64,000 nt of DNA from Callaeas wilsoni (GCA_013398955.1 VWPU01005327.1:62001-126000); one strand, 5' to 3'; counted from the stretch's first letter, positions 10,624 to 24,976 are shown. The notes: generated by a model not told the origin, from the letters alone. Numbers and translations: made by a program.

Positions 10624-13623
10624 AATGAGGAGAAGGAGAAGTATGAAAGCATGCCTGCCTAAGTTTTACCCTGGTACAGAAGGTGACCGCAGGGGTAGAA
10701 ACTTGTCTTGGATCCAGCTATACAGATCTAGGCAAAAAGTATGAAGGACTTTGATGGTGAGACTCCCACAATAATAGACAGGATGCCTCTTGAACTGTAC
10801 TCTGCCTCTCTTCACAGCTCTGAGCACCTGATGACATCAGCCTTGACCCCTTTCATTTGAAATTGTTTACAAGGAGAAATGATATTTGGACAGTATTTAT
10901 ACTTCTTGTAAACTACCTCAGCAACTGGCAATAGTGGCAATAGGATGTGACCAATGAACCCACGAATAAATACTCCCTTGGACAAATGTTAAAAGGCTCC
11001 GGGTTATGGCACTTTAGAGGCAACCTTATTGAATACAAAAAAACATTAAAGGTGACTTAAATAGCTTGCAGTTCTGGAACATCTGAGCTTGTAGTTATTT
11101 GTCACATAAACTATGAATAGGGCCAAATGAACTGAAAGTTCTTCTGTTTCCTTTTCCTTTATATATAGATTTTTCCACTGGAAGAATACACTTCGGGCTG
11201 TTAATCACTTCTCCAATATCACAGAGTGTCAGCTTTATTTAGCAAAGTGATACATAGTTCAGCAACAAGACTTAGTGGACATACTTACATTTTAGTCTTC
11301 TGTTTAGCTAGGTGCGTTTTTTAATCCCAAGGGTTCCTTGATGGATGAAGACATTTTTATTTGGAGACTAGTACTGATTGTTTGGGTAGAAATCAACTAG
11401 ATCTGCTGGAATGCATTTTTAAACTTATCTCTTTTTATAGAAGTTATTTTTTTGTTTGTTAACAGTTCTTATGCATTGTACTGATTATGCTATGCACTGA
11501 ATCCTGTAGACAAAGACCACACTGCTGTGTAACTAAAGAAATGTATCATAACACATACATGCAAGGGATTGATTACATGTGGTCAGGAAGTGCTTGTTTT
11601 GACGTTTCCTAGGTTCTCACTTCCTCTGTTTGCAATCTTGAATAAAATCCCTGTTAACAGAGCTGGCTTAATACAGTTTCTTAAATTTTTCTTTTCTGAT
11701 CAATTAAATGGAATAAACTGTACTGTATGCAGTAATCTCCTCTTCCCAATGTGTATTGCCATTAGAGATACACGCATCTTTTTCAGCCCTGAAAGCAGAG
11801 TCCTCCACCCCTTTATCTATAGGACTTAGCATATCACTGGCTATCCTGGCCTCAGGGTGAACTCTGCCTTTCCCTTCCTTCTGTGCACATCCTTGAGAGA
11901 TGACAGGCTGAGCTTCCTTCACATCTTTAACTGTGGCAACCAGCACTTTTAGACTGGATCTCTGAGTGAATATATTACAAGCTCTGATGAAATCTTCCCC
12001 TTTTTTCTGCCTGACTGATGTGGCAGGGCCAGCTGTGTTTGCCACACATCAGAAATTTTCCTTTTGCTGTCCCAGACCAGCAACAGACTAGCACATGGAG
12101 AAAATATGGGAATTGGAGTCACTCCTCTGCCACACCAAAAACCCCTCAGACTCACACGCCCTCCTCCTTGGTCTCCACATGCACCAGTGACTTGCTGAGA
12201 CCTACACAGTCCTCCACCCTGCTCACAAGCCAGATGGGACGGGCATATTTTCTCAACAGAAATCCCACCAACTAATCAAACCCCTGCTTCCACTAGTGAC
12301 CTGGGAAACTATTGCATCTCCCCGCATCACAGACCCTTTGCCCCTTTCAGAAAACGCTGCCTACAGGTGTGACCACAAGCTGCAGATTTAAACGACTCAG
12401 TTCCTTACAGAGAAACTCAATAATTCTGACTCAGGCCACAGTGAGCAGGAACAAAAAAAATGTGCAAGTTTAGTACTATTCAGTTTGTTATTTCTCACTC
12501 CCCTTGGGACAGCATAGTTGTGGACACACTGTTGTGTTTTGATCACCTGTTCTATATGAAGCTGCTGCCTCCCAAGCTCTACCTTTATATCACTTTACTT
12601 CAGACTTTCTAAACTGAATTGATAAATATTTCAGTTTGATCCTTAGTCTTAGTAAGTAGCCTATGCAACCCTTCTTGGCACCTAGAGTTAACATTCTCCC
12701 AGTCAATTGCTTGACCATTGTTTAACTTTTTGACGTTATACCCAAAGATGCCTTATCTCCTTGCCATTGTCTGACTTCCTCCTTGACAGTACTTGCAGTT
12801 CCCTTTGGTTTAAGTCAGTCTTGGCAGGCACAATTACATCCCAAAAGTGAAATGAGGCATACAATCCAACCTACCTTAAGCAAACTGGTTTAAGTTCCCT
12901 ATTCAATCAGCAAAGACAGCAAGATGCCTGCTGGAGGCCTGCTGAAGGGTATCTGGTCCATCTTATTGAGGCATATCTGAAGGGCAGTCTAGTTCACCAA
13001 ATCATATGTGGACTGGTAAGAAAGTGGAAAATGCCTCTATTTAGCTGCCTACTTCCCTTCTACAGAGGGACACTGAAAAGTGCACAGAAGGATGTGCTAC
13101 TTAGCCCTTACACCCATGCCAGTGTTTAGCTCCATGAACACCATGATAACGCAATTTTTTACACCTCTATGTAAAGAGATTTTCATCTCTTCTTTTAGTC
13201 TGAGCCACCATGAAGCCAGACGAGTAGGAGTCCTGCAGCCAGCTGGAAAACACACAAAGGTGATCTTAATTTTATGCTAGTAACTAGGATACTCTTCAGG
13301 CTGATACGGACAACATTGTGCCTTGACAGAAAAGCAGCTAAATCTTTTAGCCTTAAATTTCTTTCCTAAATGTTAAAACCACAAGAAAGATCATCATACA
13401 AAAAAGTGGACTGCCACCACTTCCTACAGTGAGGTTTATTTTACTGCTGACCACACCTTGTCTCACTCAGGCTTCCTCTGGGATGTTAGGAAGGCTTTCT
13501 GTGCCCATCCATATTTATACCTGGATCACAGCAGGGCATCTGCAGGAGGATTGACTTCCACGTCGCAGCACATGGGGACAGGCACAACGAAGCACCAAAG
13601 GAAAGAGGCAGACACCTGACAAT

Positions 13624-13646
13624 GGGCTGCCTACAATAGGCAGTCC
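13624..13646. repeat. Small hairpin, 10-bp stem
   Basis: gggctgccta (13624-13633) pairs with taggcagtcc (13637-13646) around a caa loop, with one G-T wobble. The stem is more GC-rich than others in the window. No T-run follows and no known element is recognised. Confidence 0.5.
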
Positions 13647-16600
13647 AGTGGAGCAGGCAGGCTTGATTACTGTCTAGACCCTGGCTGGGCTGCAGGTCAC
13701 CATGAATACAAAATTCAGATAGACAGGATCCCACCAGTGTAATCCATAAAACATTGCAGATATCTTCATTGTCCTATGCACTTAGCAGAAAAAGGGATGT
13801 TGTTGTCTCAAACTATAGGAATGGACTGCTATAGCCAATGCTGAATCTTTTCAGCTGGGTTTCTGAGGGGCAGGAAAATGATTTTCATAAGATTGTCTGT
13901 TTCTAGTTATCTTCCTGAGGCTGTCAGCCTGTGGTTTCCAGGCAGCTGTTGCTGCTGCTGCTTTTCCTTTGGCGGTATTTTTTAACCCAGCTATTTAAAA
14001 TGTTCATGTGCACTTCTTTTGTGCAGGATACTAACATTTCACTGAGGAACATAAGAATGAGGCAAGAAACAGTGATTTCTAGCAGCTTATATCTCTGCTA
14101 AACTTATCTGGAATTGCATGGGAGCAAGAAAAGACACATCTCTAGCCCAAGGCCCTCTCCCTTCTGAATTCAAACCCTGTCATAAACAATAAAAGCATTA
14201 AGAGTTTTTGTAATGAAAAGGTGAGTGAATGCTTCATAACTTAGAGTATAAGGCAATATGTATGTATATATTACCACATACATTCAGAGGTTATCAATGT
14301 TCCTTGTGAAGCTTCAGATTTACAAACTTTATCAACTAAGTGAATCCAACAAAAGTTTAGCAGGAAAGCAATGAGTTACTAGGTGGTCAGTAATATTTCA
14401 AGAGCTAAATAGAGTCCAAGAAAAGTCAGAGATCACTACAGTAGTGCAAGCAGAACTAAAAATAAACCATTAGGTCACAAACACAAAATTACTGAGAGTT
14501 GATAGCCTGAGGTAGGCAGCAGGATGCAGAACACCAACCACTGTACATGAAACACACTAATAGCTGCAGAGAAGCTGTCCTATAAAATAGACCAGTGACT
14601 CAGGGTCCAGGAGATTTAATCTGACACCATTCCACGGATATCAGCATATGACTTCAAACACTGCATTAAGAGATAGAAAGCTTAATAGCTGCTTTCTGGT
14701 TTAGTACAATGCCTGGTGATAATATTCCTGAATTTAGAACTCATAAAATATCTGTCGCCTCCAGCAGCAATATCTCAGTACTTTACTGAGATCAAATCCT
14801 TTACTGAAGTGTGTCAAATAAGTCAGAGGCAGATGACAGTACATGAGAAGGGGCACTGCCTCCATAAAAGCGTTTATAAGAAACAGAATATATAAGACTA
14901 GAAGAGATATATGGGATATATTCACTACTTTAAAAGACATTTTCAAGCCTCCTAAATCTCTGGTCATATATTCTATCCAATACTTTCGGAAATGAAAGTG
15001 AAAACCAGACTAGCAAACATAGGTAGATGAGGAAAGCTGAATAAAGCTACCAAGCATATAGGAGAAAATGGAATGCTACTGATTTGGATCTACTACCTTC
15101 ATTCAGTGAAATGGTCAGGCAGTATAAAGGGCCTCTCTGGCCAGCTCCTGCAAGTCGGCTCTTTTGACCAGGGCATTTTCCTAGTAGAGTAAGCAATCTC
15201 ATTTCACTTCCAGATCTTTTTTACCTTCAGGTGAGGGTGCTATGCAGCAGCAAACAAGCAATCCAAGTAACACTACTCCTTTATCTTGGACACCAAACTT
15301 TTATCTAAAAAAAAGGTTGAGACTATTAACCTTTGCAGCCTGAGCTTCAGCTAGAAATTAATTTCATTTTACTGCTCATCTTTGTACAAAAACTACATAG
15401 GAGTTGAATATTTACTGTAGTAATGGCCTTTGAAGTTCAGTCCTTAAAGGCATTAAGTTATGAAAAATGGTACCCTGAAAATATGAGAACCATGGACCTT
15501 ACTTATTCATTATGTATATTCTGTCTAATAACTAGGGAATAAACCTCACCCAGCTGTGTTTGACTGAGATCAAATGTAATAAAAGACTGATAATAAATAC
15601 TGAATTGCTGTAGAAGAGTCTGAGCTGAAGGTCTTCTTACATGAATAAACTGAAATCAAGACTACACTTTACACTACGCTTGTAGAATTTGGAAGTAGAA
15701 ATTTGAGAGATCTGTGAAGAGTAATCTGTTATAATTCAACAATCTTTTATACTTTTAAACAAGGCTCTACAAAACAAGGTCACAAAGGACATTCCTCATT
15801 GTTCATTAAAGCTGCTATTTCCTTGTATACGGTACTGCAGGGTGGAGTACAACTATTTTCTGCAAATCAACCGAGAAAGCTATCAGAATACAATAAAATT
15901 CAAATGTGTATTCTTATCAGATCCTTCCCTAAGAGCTAAATATTTTCATTTTGACTGCATTATGTCAGATAATTTTATTCCAAGGAAGAAATTTACTGCT
16001 CAGTATTCACTATGGATTTTGTCTCTGAGTAGTCTGCTGTTCTGCCATTTTTATACTGTACTGCATATTGAAATGCTGGAATATGCTACCAGTTTTTTGT
16101 TACTCCATAAACTACTTGTGAAATGGTATGTTATAGACCACAGCAGCAATAGGTGGGACTAGGTTTAGGCCAAAGGAAAACAGGAGGTTTCTTAGGGTAG
16201 CAACCTTCCTTCATTTGCTTCTCCAGCCAGAAGACTGACTTCTCTGGAAACTCTCACTGGCACTCTCCAGCCTGCTGCTCCTGAGGGACAGGCCGAAGAA
16301 GTGTCCACTTACACCAGATCATTGGTTTCGTTTTCCTTCCTGGACACGTCCCAAACCCAGACTAGGAAATATGTAGACACTTTCTAGCTACTTGCAGATC
16401 TCTTACTTTGCTGTAACTTCCTTAGACCAGCTCCCTTGACCTCTGCTGGCTTTCCCAGTTCTTGCTCCACTAACTGCCCTCTAAGCCTGAGCTGGTCAGC
16501 CCAGACACAGGAAGAAGCAGAGAGCAAAATTCATTCTAATCTGCTGAAAAAATTTAGGATAGCCTTGTCTAGACTGACCCCAGGCGATATGGTCTGTAAA

Positions 16601-17044
16601 TGCAATCTGGACATTTTCTACCCCAACAGTCACATGAATTCTGTAAACAGGAGTTCACAGAAAATTCTGAGTGTGTTTATTTGAACTTACACCTATTGTA
16701 CATATATAAGCCAAATTGATTTAATTATCATGCTCTTAATTACAGAGATGCTCCAACATATATTTCCCACTTCAACACACTATGAGTGCTGGCAGCACAG
16801 AAGCAGCAGTTGGTGAGTTATGACCATACTTATTAAGGTGTGTGGGCCAGGGCAAGTGACTTCAGGGGGGCATGGAGGGAGATATGACTTACTTGAAAAG
16901 ATGCATTGAAAATCATTATATAGATTCATGAAACTTCCCAGAAACCAATTTAATCCTCTTCTATATTGCTTTTATGAAAAATTTAGTGATAGAAAGATTT
17001 AAGACATTCTTCAGTCCCTTTGTCTAATTTTTTTCTAATATTTA

Positions 17045-17260
17045 GTAACTTGTCCTGTTTCATTCTACATCTTCTTGCATCTTAAGCAATGAAGTTGCTA
17101 CCACTTCCCTTAGAGAAATATTCCATAACTTGCAATTTCGCACTTGTCAGGAAATTTTCTCACACCAGCTTGCATGTTTCCTGTACTAATTTTTTCTAGT
17201 TCTGCTAGCAGTATCCTCATCTGCAGTACTGAAAGAGCAGCAATGAGCGTTGTTGTTACT
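17045..17260 (-). mobile_element. Possible ancient CR1-like LINE fragment
   Basis: On the plus strand the order is: a phrase about resolved small words of the acttcccttagagaaatattcc type near 17102-17123, then ataacttgcaattt, then tcaggaaattttct near 17148-17161. This order resembles the antisense 3' untranslated region of old CR1/L3-type LINEs in amniotes. No intact 3' end or coding relic is visible. The match is from memory of family patterns and is weak. Confidence 0.3.
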
Positions 17261-18302
17261 ACTCTTGTCCTATTCCAGTAGCTATGGGATGCCCTCGGTA
17301 CTGGTGTAATCTAACAAAGATTCCTGCCCTAAAGTAGTAAAACCCATGAATTAATGTTTTGGCAATCTCATAAGAATTCATCATACACTAAACACTTCCT
17401 CTGCTTTTCAGTGACACATAGATGCAGCCAATGTTTGTATTTTGAAATGCAGTAGTAGTGTATCTTTTGGGTTTAAACCATTGGTGGATTTGGGCTTCAA
17501 TAATCCAGAAAGCTGTTGGGTGAGCTTTCCTGGATATGTCCTGTTTATCTGCAAGGCAAAGGCAGCCAGTGTTGTTTTATTCCTCCTTATGAAGCTCACA
17601 TACTTTTTCTTCAGCTTAAAGTGGATTTTCAGTTTTGGGTGTAGAATGAAGACCAACTTTCCCATCTGACAAGAACTGATGACTCTACAACTTTGTGTAA
17701 ATTGTGAAAACTTAACTGAGAAAATCAGTTTACCAAGACACAACACAGCTGTAAATTGTAGGGCAAACAGTTGCAGCTGAACTTTGGTGAATATAGCAAC
17801 ATCCATGAAAAACAAGGTATTTCAAATGGTCAAAACGGAGCAATATAATTCCATCAGGATTACTGTGTTTCAGCTCTGAATTTTTAAAAAATGAAAATTT
17901 TGAATTTTCTGTAAAGATAATGTTATTTAAAAAACCTGTCACATGGAATTGGACCATTCTCATTTGTTAAAGCCAAAACCTTTTGTTCTGTCATAATACT
18001 TTTTTTTCCTTGCTGTAATGGTATGATTTATAATGCTATAAACTTAATGTACTGATTTCAAAGTGTTATTTTGATTTCAAAACAAAAATCTAAATTACTC
18101 CATTTTTCAGTCTGTTTTGTATGGACATGTCTCAATCCCAGATTTTGCTTTCAGTGTAACAGCATTTCCCTACAAGAGAATAATCTACTGGAAAAATTTC
18201 AACTAGCATTTTTTAATGCATAAGCCATTCTCCTTCTTTATGCAATTAACATTTCAAGATTAACAAGAGTAGAGCATTTTGTTGTTTGCCTGAAGTAGAA
18301 AT

Positions 18303-18346
18303 TTTGCTTAAATTGCCCATTGCTCAGTATGGGCAATGTAAGCAAA
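18303..18346. repeat. Hairpin with 18-bp stem and 8-nt loop
   Basis: The left arm tttgcttaaattgcccat (18303-18320) pairs with the right arm atgggcaatgtaagcaaa (18329-18346) at 17 of 18 positions; the single mismatch lies inside the stem. The loop is tgctcagt. Pairing stops abruptly at both ends. The whole structure is 44 nt, shorter than a usual microRNA precursor, and matches no small RNA I recognise. It may be a tiny palindromic transposon relic or a chance or mutation-generated palindrome. Confidence 0.75.
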
Positions 18347-19703
18347 TATATGATTCAGTGCCTGGAACTGAATCAGGTAATTTTTTACATAATTTGCACA
18401 GTTTACCAATAACTTGGGTGTGAACAATTAAAGAAATCCATTAACTTCCTGTAAGTGCTGGAGTCACTAATCCTTATGGGTGTGTACTCTTCAAATGTAT
18501 GGGATGAAAAACGATTATTCCTTCAGTAATATTTCTTAGATAGCTTCCTTTTGACCACATTTCTATTGTGTAATTTAATCTTAAAAGTTTGTACAATACG
18601 GCGTGGTTCAGAACTCAGAAAATAAATTCTTAAACAAAATATTGAAGGATGCTGCTTTATCTGCTGTTCTTAATTGTTCAAAGCAAAACAATTGAACAAT
18701 GTGGGACAGAATCCAGAAGGTGATCATGGAAATGTTGTGGCCAGTTGCTCTATATGGAGATCTGCAGCATGGCTTGCCTAAGAATCTTTACTGTATTTTT
18801 GCATTAAACATTTACAAGGTTAGGTTTGGGAAATTTGCATATCATGTTTATACTGATAATCTAATATCTTTCTTTTTTTTTTTGTGGTCCACATCTACAT
18901 GGTGTTTTGAAAGAGGGCTGTGGAATCACACCAAAGAGTAACTACTTATCTAACCTGCATCTAGATGAGTGGTAGAGGCAAATGTTGAAGTGGAACCATT
19001 AAGGCTCAGCAAAGAGAAATGGTTGTCACAACGATGTGATACTATCCTAATGTTAAACACTGCCAGTCATGGGAAAAAATCTCGTCAGTTCAGTCTGACT
19101 TTGATCATTGCACTTCTACAGAAGGCCTGCCCCAGCACTGTGTGCCGAGTACAAGCCTGACTAGACTCCTTCAAAGAGATCCTTATGTAGGATGAGACTT
19201 CTGGTGCTGGGTTAAAATCACCTTCTGAATTAGCTTATCTTAACAGCATTCATTTGAGATAGTATAATTACAAGAAAAGTTGCTTCAGGAATACTGGCTT
19301 GCCTGGAGTTTCCTAAGAGCAGATTTTTAAGATGAAACTGTAAAACGTGAAAGGTTATTGAGCAGTAAAACATTACGGAAATCAACACCGTCAAAAATAA
19401 ACCAGTTTCAAAATACCTTACTAATCCTTTTACTCAAAGACATAACAGAGATGAGTCCTTTTCTAGATCTTTTTCTCTGGGCAGCACATGCTTTGTAAAA
19501 TTTCAGCTGGACTAGATTAATGGGAATAGAATTGAAGGACAAATCCTTGTCTCTGATTCAGCAGGATCATCACATATATTTAATTCCAAACACCTGATTC
19601 CCTCTAATTCAAACCTTAAAGCATGAAGGATCAATGGTTCATTCATGACTGACTGTCGCTAGTAATACTGCAAAACAGACAGCTTTCATGCCTTTTCAGT
19701 AAC

Positions 19704-19722
19704 ATATATCTCTGAGATATAT
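19704..19722. repeat. Perfect 9-bp palindrome
   Basis: atatatctc (19704-19712) and gagatatat (19714-19722) are exact reverse complements separated by one base. It is AT-rich and may be chance. Confidence 0.5.
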
Positions 19723-20612
19723 CAGAGACTTTAAGTGAAGATTTTGGATATTTTTTTATGCCCTTCTACCTCATGAAACTAAAACCTGAGAGCATGGTGA
19801 CACTGAATAGCCACATGAAATGGCACTGCAATATCAAATAGACACCAGCGGGTTTGCAGCCAAAAATTACAATGAAAAGAGAGAATGTCTAAATTTCAAA
19901 ATAATGTGGAAAACACAAATCAATAACTGTAATATAAGAAAAAGGAGGGTAGATACACTGAAATCCAGGGAAAATCAGAGCCACAAGAAAGAAGGTAAGA
20001 CGAAATAATTAAATTTTGAATGTGTGTTTTTTCCAGAATATGCTAGAAAGTAAACTGTGGGTACTGGAGAAAATGTTGAGCCACGTATTAATTGAACAAG
20101 TCAGAAAGAAATTTGAAACATTCATGGGAAATGAAATGTATCAATGATATAAAATAAAACTGTAAACACATCCAATAAATCAATAAGAGAGATCAAAATC
20201 TCACAAGGAAGTATGGCAGAGATAACACCTCAGGCTAGGAGAAGGTGATGTGGTGTAAAGATGACCTGAGAAGAAGACACTAATAGAAAACACAAAGTCA
20301 CATTATCCCAAAACCATGAAGGCTCTATTGCACTGAGTCCAAGTCCTCTCTAGACATGGGACACAGAGCAAGACAGAATTGCTGACACACAACACCCACA
20401 AAGCTGAGGAAAACTTCATCTCACTGCAGAAATCTGTCTCTCAGGCTAAATTTCTCCTTAGCTTTATATCTAGAAAAAAACAAAATTGGTCCAGTTCCAG
20501 TCTTTCATTTTTATGTCGATGTCCAGAACAAAATCAGAAGTGGTGGCTGACTCAGACAAACTCTCAGTTGAGTGTGGTATGATAATTTCAAACATTCTAT
20601 TATTCATTCTGT

Positions 20613-20637
20613 GATCACATCATGAGATCACACATGA
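20613..20637 (+). repeat. Two-copy 12-13-bp tandem repeat
   Basis: gatcacatcatga (20613-20625) is followed directly by gatcacacatga (20626-20637). This is a small local duplication differing by one base and one gap. Confidence 0.55.
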
Positions 20638-21723
20638 AATCTTGTTTATCACAATTTTATTGTACTGGGACTTTTGAATCTGTGGCTTCATAGTGTGAAA
20701 TTCATTCACCCATATTAGGATGCCTGAAATGCTCTATATATAGTCACATAGACTCCTTTTTGACCAGGGAGAGAAATAAGTAGTTCTAAAGAATCATTCG
20801 ATTTATCTCTAGAAGAGACAAAACATATCCCACGTGTGTCAGCGATGTTCCATTAACTGCAAACAGGGCTGTAGGTGAGTACCTCAGAGGGAGATTGCTG
20901 TGATGCAGGTGTCTCTCACTTTGAATGGAAGTGGCTTAGAGCGGTGCCAGCACTATGTGAATTTTCTAACAACAATTCATTACAAGAAAATTAAATGTGA
21001 ATTGCCTGTAAGTAACCTGGGGGCCAATCAGATTTCATTCCAATTGGAAGGGGAGCACAATTTAATTTAATTTATTGCTAAACAGAGAGCTGAAACGGTT
21101 GTTTCTAAGTTCATCTGTTAAGGATTGTTTATCGAGTTGATACCAAGTATGAAAATATTTTTCTTCAGATATGATCACTGTTTTTCACAGAGATCGGAAA
21201 CTGTTTGAATTGGAAAAAGGAGGTAAAACTGCTAGGACAGAAATCCTGGCCCGAGCAGTACCAGACAGACAAGGGTATGGAGCCAAAGCCAGGCAGGTGG
21301 TGAGGGGTCTCCCTTAGCACCTAACCAGAATCCATCATAAGTATCACGACCATTTCCAATGTAATATTCAGTTTGCATTAATCTGCGTCATCCCGAAGCA
21401 GTTATTTCTCTCCCCTGAATGCCTTCCCTCCACTTGCTAGTCATCACAGGACAGAATAGGAGATTTGCAGGACTGAACCTCATCATGTCCAGAGTAGAGT
21501 AAGTATCAGAGAGTGCCTGTGGTTACTTTTCCTGCAGCTACTGCTATATTTGCCAAAATGAATAAAACTGCTACTTTGGGTGTCTAACAAAACGTACATG
21601 ACGGTTTGGTGCAATGGTACATCATACTGGAAGTTTCAGATCCCTGCAGGAGATAGTGGTACCTAATAACAAGACAATTCAATTTCTAACCCATATGTCA
21701 TGGACTGTGTGATGAGCTTCATT

Positions 21724-21737
21724 AAAAAAAAAAAAAA
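21724..21737 (+). repeat. A14 homopolymer
   Basis: An uninterrupted run of A. No recognisable retroposon body precedes it, so it is recorded only as a homopolymer. Confidence 0.8.
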
Positions 21738-21857
21738 GCGGTTCAGAAGCATGCTTCAAAGAAATTTGGGAAGCAGCAGCAAAATATTTTATATGATCAC
21801 ATCTGCAAAGAGCAAGATCTATGTTTTAAATCCGTCCACCCTCTTTCCACTCTCCTG

Positions 21858-21912
21858 ATAAAAAGACAAAAAAAAAGGAAGCAAAGAAGAAGGGAGAGAA
21901 GGGGAAAAAAGA
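21858..21912 (+). repeat. Purine-rich tract
   Basis: About 55 bases are almost all A and G, including an A9 run and gaaga/ggga words, with two or three pyrimidines. Long homopurine tracts can adopt triplex structures, but here the interruptions weaken that. Confidence 0.6.
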
Positions 21913-23199
21913 CCTAATGCCAGAAAATCTTTTTGAAGTATTTCTTCTCTTGATTAAGAGTTCTCAGTTTGGCAAGACCTAAATCAAGATACATCAAAGA
22001 GGGTTCAAAATAAAGAGCAGCTGAATGAAATTGTATGAGATGACAGAAAGAATAAACAATAATAAGTGTGCATATGTTTAAGTCATCTGAAAATGATTGC
22101 AGCAATGTGTTAAATGTCCGGAAATACACATTAAAATAGCATCATAATTCCCTAAGGGAAAAAGATCTGCTTAAATCTTAAATAAATCTTGTTTAGACTA
22201 AACTGCATCCATTCTTCCCTTTGTGTTATGACTTCAGGAGCTTTCCCATCCTCTGTGTTTGGTTATGTATAATGGGAAAACCACTACTGTTCTTGCTCAG
22301 ATTTTCTGCAATGTCAGTGGGTTTCTGGAGGTAAATATACTGGCAACATAGCCAAAACAACAACCTCTCCACCACTGATAACTCATATGGAGGGGATGAA
22401 GAAGCAAGGGCTTATACATGCCTTCTGTTTGCTGGCATTCGTTTTCCTCCTGTTGAAAAATGGGGGGTTTTTTCTGATAAAATGTTGGAGAATGATATTA
22501 AACATTTAAGGGAAATTATTCACAATTCTCTGCATGATGCTTGAGGGTTAAAGAGAAGACCAATAGAAACAGATGTAAAAGGGAAATACAAGACAAAACT
22601 CAGGAAGATAACAGGCAGCAGAAAGCACTATGAGATTGATAACATGATGGCATCAGTTTTGGTTTCCATTATCAAATTCTCCACATTTGGCATACCTATG
22701 GAAATAATCGAACAATGAGACATCACTAACAAAGTTACTACATATTTCAACTAGGAATATCTCAGCTTTAAAATAACCCTGTATCTTATGTTCCATTTAT
22801 TTTCTTTCAGCTGAAAAACCTTGCAAATTAATTTTAAAAGAATACAACTCCTGTAAAACTATTCTTAATGGATGTTACTAAGATAGATGGCTCTCTTTAG
22901 TATTGTGACTTTGCACTGCCTGTATTTCCATTGTGGCCCTGTAAACACTTTTGAACAGCACAACCATAGCTGTATTTTAACAAGGTGACAGAATAATGGC
23001 TTTCTCTCCGTTGGATTTTTGCAAGCATTCAAACTCTAGGAACCCTTGCAGTAAATGGTTAGCAGGTAGCTAAGAAGTTGAGATTAGTGTTTGGCTCTGG
23101 TATTATCTGACAGGCTATCATTATCAGTCACTAATGCCTTTCATGAAATGGATAAAAGGTCCAGGATATCACTCATGTGGCTCTTCTAAAATGGCCTGA

Positions 23200-23230
23200 G
23201 GTTTTCTGTTTTGGTTTGGTTTTGTTTTAT
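23200..23230 (+). repeat. (GTTTT)n-like simple repeat
   Basis: The run consists of irregular g plus three to four t units (gttttctgttttggtttgg and onward). It is a degenerate low-complexity sequence. Confidence 0.55.
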
Positions 23231-24976
23231 CTCTGAGGGTGACAAAATGTGGCAGACAGGAGGGCACCACAAAATACTTCTTAATCATTTCACATATGTT
23301 GAACACAAGGTGTTTAAAAGATAAGGCTGTGGAAATCAACCCATATATAGATGCTTTTCTCTTACCCTGTGCCAGAAAGTGCAACACACTTTCTAATGCT
23401 GCAACTCTACACAGGCAGCCAAGTGCAACTTATTTGATCCTGTATTTACATTGCTACAGTTTATGAGGAAGCATACTGGATATATTTGAAAACATGAGGT
23501 GAGAATTTTGAAATGAGCGCCAGTTTTGCTTTCTGAACTCAAACAAGCAACAAGGAGTTCTAAGTAAGTGTGGAACATAGCACAATCTGTATTGGTGTAT
23601 GATGCTTCACAGTGTACCAAGCTAAAGCATACTCTCCTTGTTTAATCTCAAGCAATGAGAAGCTCAGGATGGACAGGATTCTATAGGCTGGGTGAAATTA
23701 GATATATCTCATGTTCTCTCTCTTCTTACTCTCCTGTGCTTCTAACCTACCAATTTTTATAAAATAAAGGTGAGGTCAGGCATCTGTTTTCTCCAGTTAA
23801 AAACCATCGCTTTTGCTTACCCTATAGTGCTAGACCACCTTTAGTTATCTCCAGTCCAAGGCAAAAGCATCAGTGGCCTGAGATCAGCAGAAGTGAATAG
23901 TCCTAATTAAGTAACCACCTAATCCCTTCTCTCATCTGTCTGCACACCCACTAGAGACAAACCTAATGATGTTGTAGGATAATAGGATCTGCTTTTAATT
24001 TTTGTCTATTGTTAGTACAGATTAGGCTGCCTGCTATAATGTGAAGGTGCTTCTCTTGAGTAGCCCTGTAGATAGTCAAGCACATATCTCAGCAAACCAG
24101 GAATGCAGCCAAATGAAGAAGCATCTTCCCAGAGCAGAGCACGCAAGTAACCTAAAGGCCAAATAACTGCCACTCAGTTAGAGCGGCAAAAGCTCCTACC
24201 TGTGAGTCTACCTAGTCGTAACTGGAACATATTGGCACTTATTTTTTCTTAGTCTGCTACTCATCTGCAAATTCTGCAAAGTCCTGATTCTACTTGCCAC
24301 ATTCACAGGTGTGCTCTTGGCCCTTCTCAGCTTTACAAAGCTCTTTTTCCAGCTTCTCCTCCATTCTGCCTTTTCTTTCTCCCTGCCCTGCAATGAAGCC
24401 AGAAACTCCCAGGAGTGCCCCAACACCTCTTGGATCAGTGTTCAGATAATTTTTGCCCTTCCTGATACTGCCAACAATGGGGATGTATCTCTATCTATCC
24501 GGTCAGTTTGAAGCTTATCTTGGAGAAGATAATTAGAAAAAGCAGTTTCTTATTTTAAAAACTCATCACAATATTTAGGAAAATAGGCTCCTACTGCCTT
24601 GAAACTGCAAAAGCCTAGTGTTTACCAATTATCTGTTTGCCCAAAACACATTTGGCTTATGACTGCATTCTCTTCACCTCAGTTACATCCTCCCTTGCCT
24701 TTCTCATTGCCTTCTCCCCACCTGATGCCACCTCTTGTCCTCAGTGTCTTCAGGAGTTCCTTCCCACTAATTTACCATCCTTCCTAACCAAACCTCTCAG
24801 AGCAAACCAAACCTAAAAAGTCTGTCCGACTCCATTGCAGCGCAGAGATCCCATCCTTCTTTGGTGGCCATTCTGGCGTTATGCCCCTTTCTTGCTCCAC
24901 CTGCCAGCTCTGTCCACGTGCGGGGCATGGCTGCAGAGGAGCGCTCCTCTGAGACAGGACAGCCCTGTACCCAGTG

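Larger units (their letters stand above)
9353..17044. other. Non-coding unique DNA, no gene seen
   Basis: No supported gene is seen. Minor content includes a purine tract at 9548-9591, an A run at 10214-10224, clustered G runs at 10585-10623, one octamer motif at 10300-10307 and a hairpin at 13624-13646. Open frames of up to 119 codons (9611-9970 minus, 10400-10744 plus, 11704-12045 minus) lack recognisable domains and overlap frames on the other strand. Confidence 0.6.

Noticed and set aside
18303..18346. Known microRNA precursor
   Set aside because: The 44-nt hairpin is shorter than usual precursors and neither arm matches a microRNA I know.
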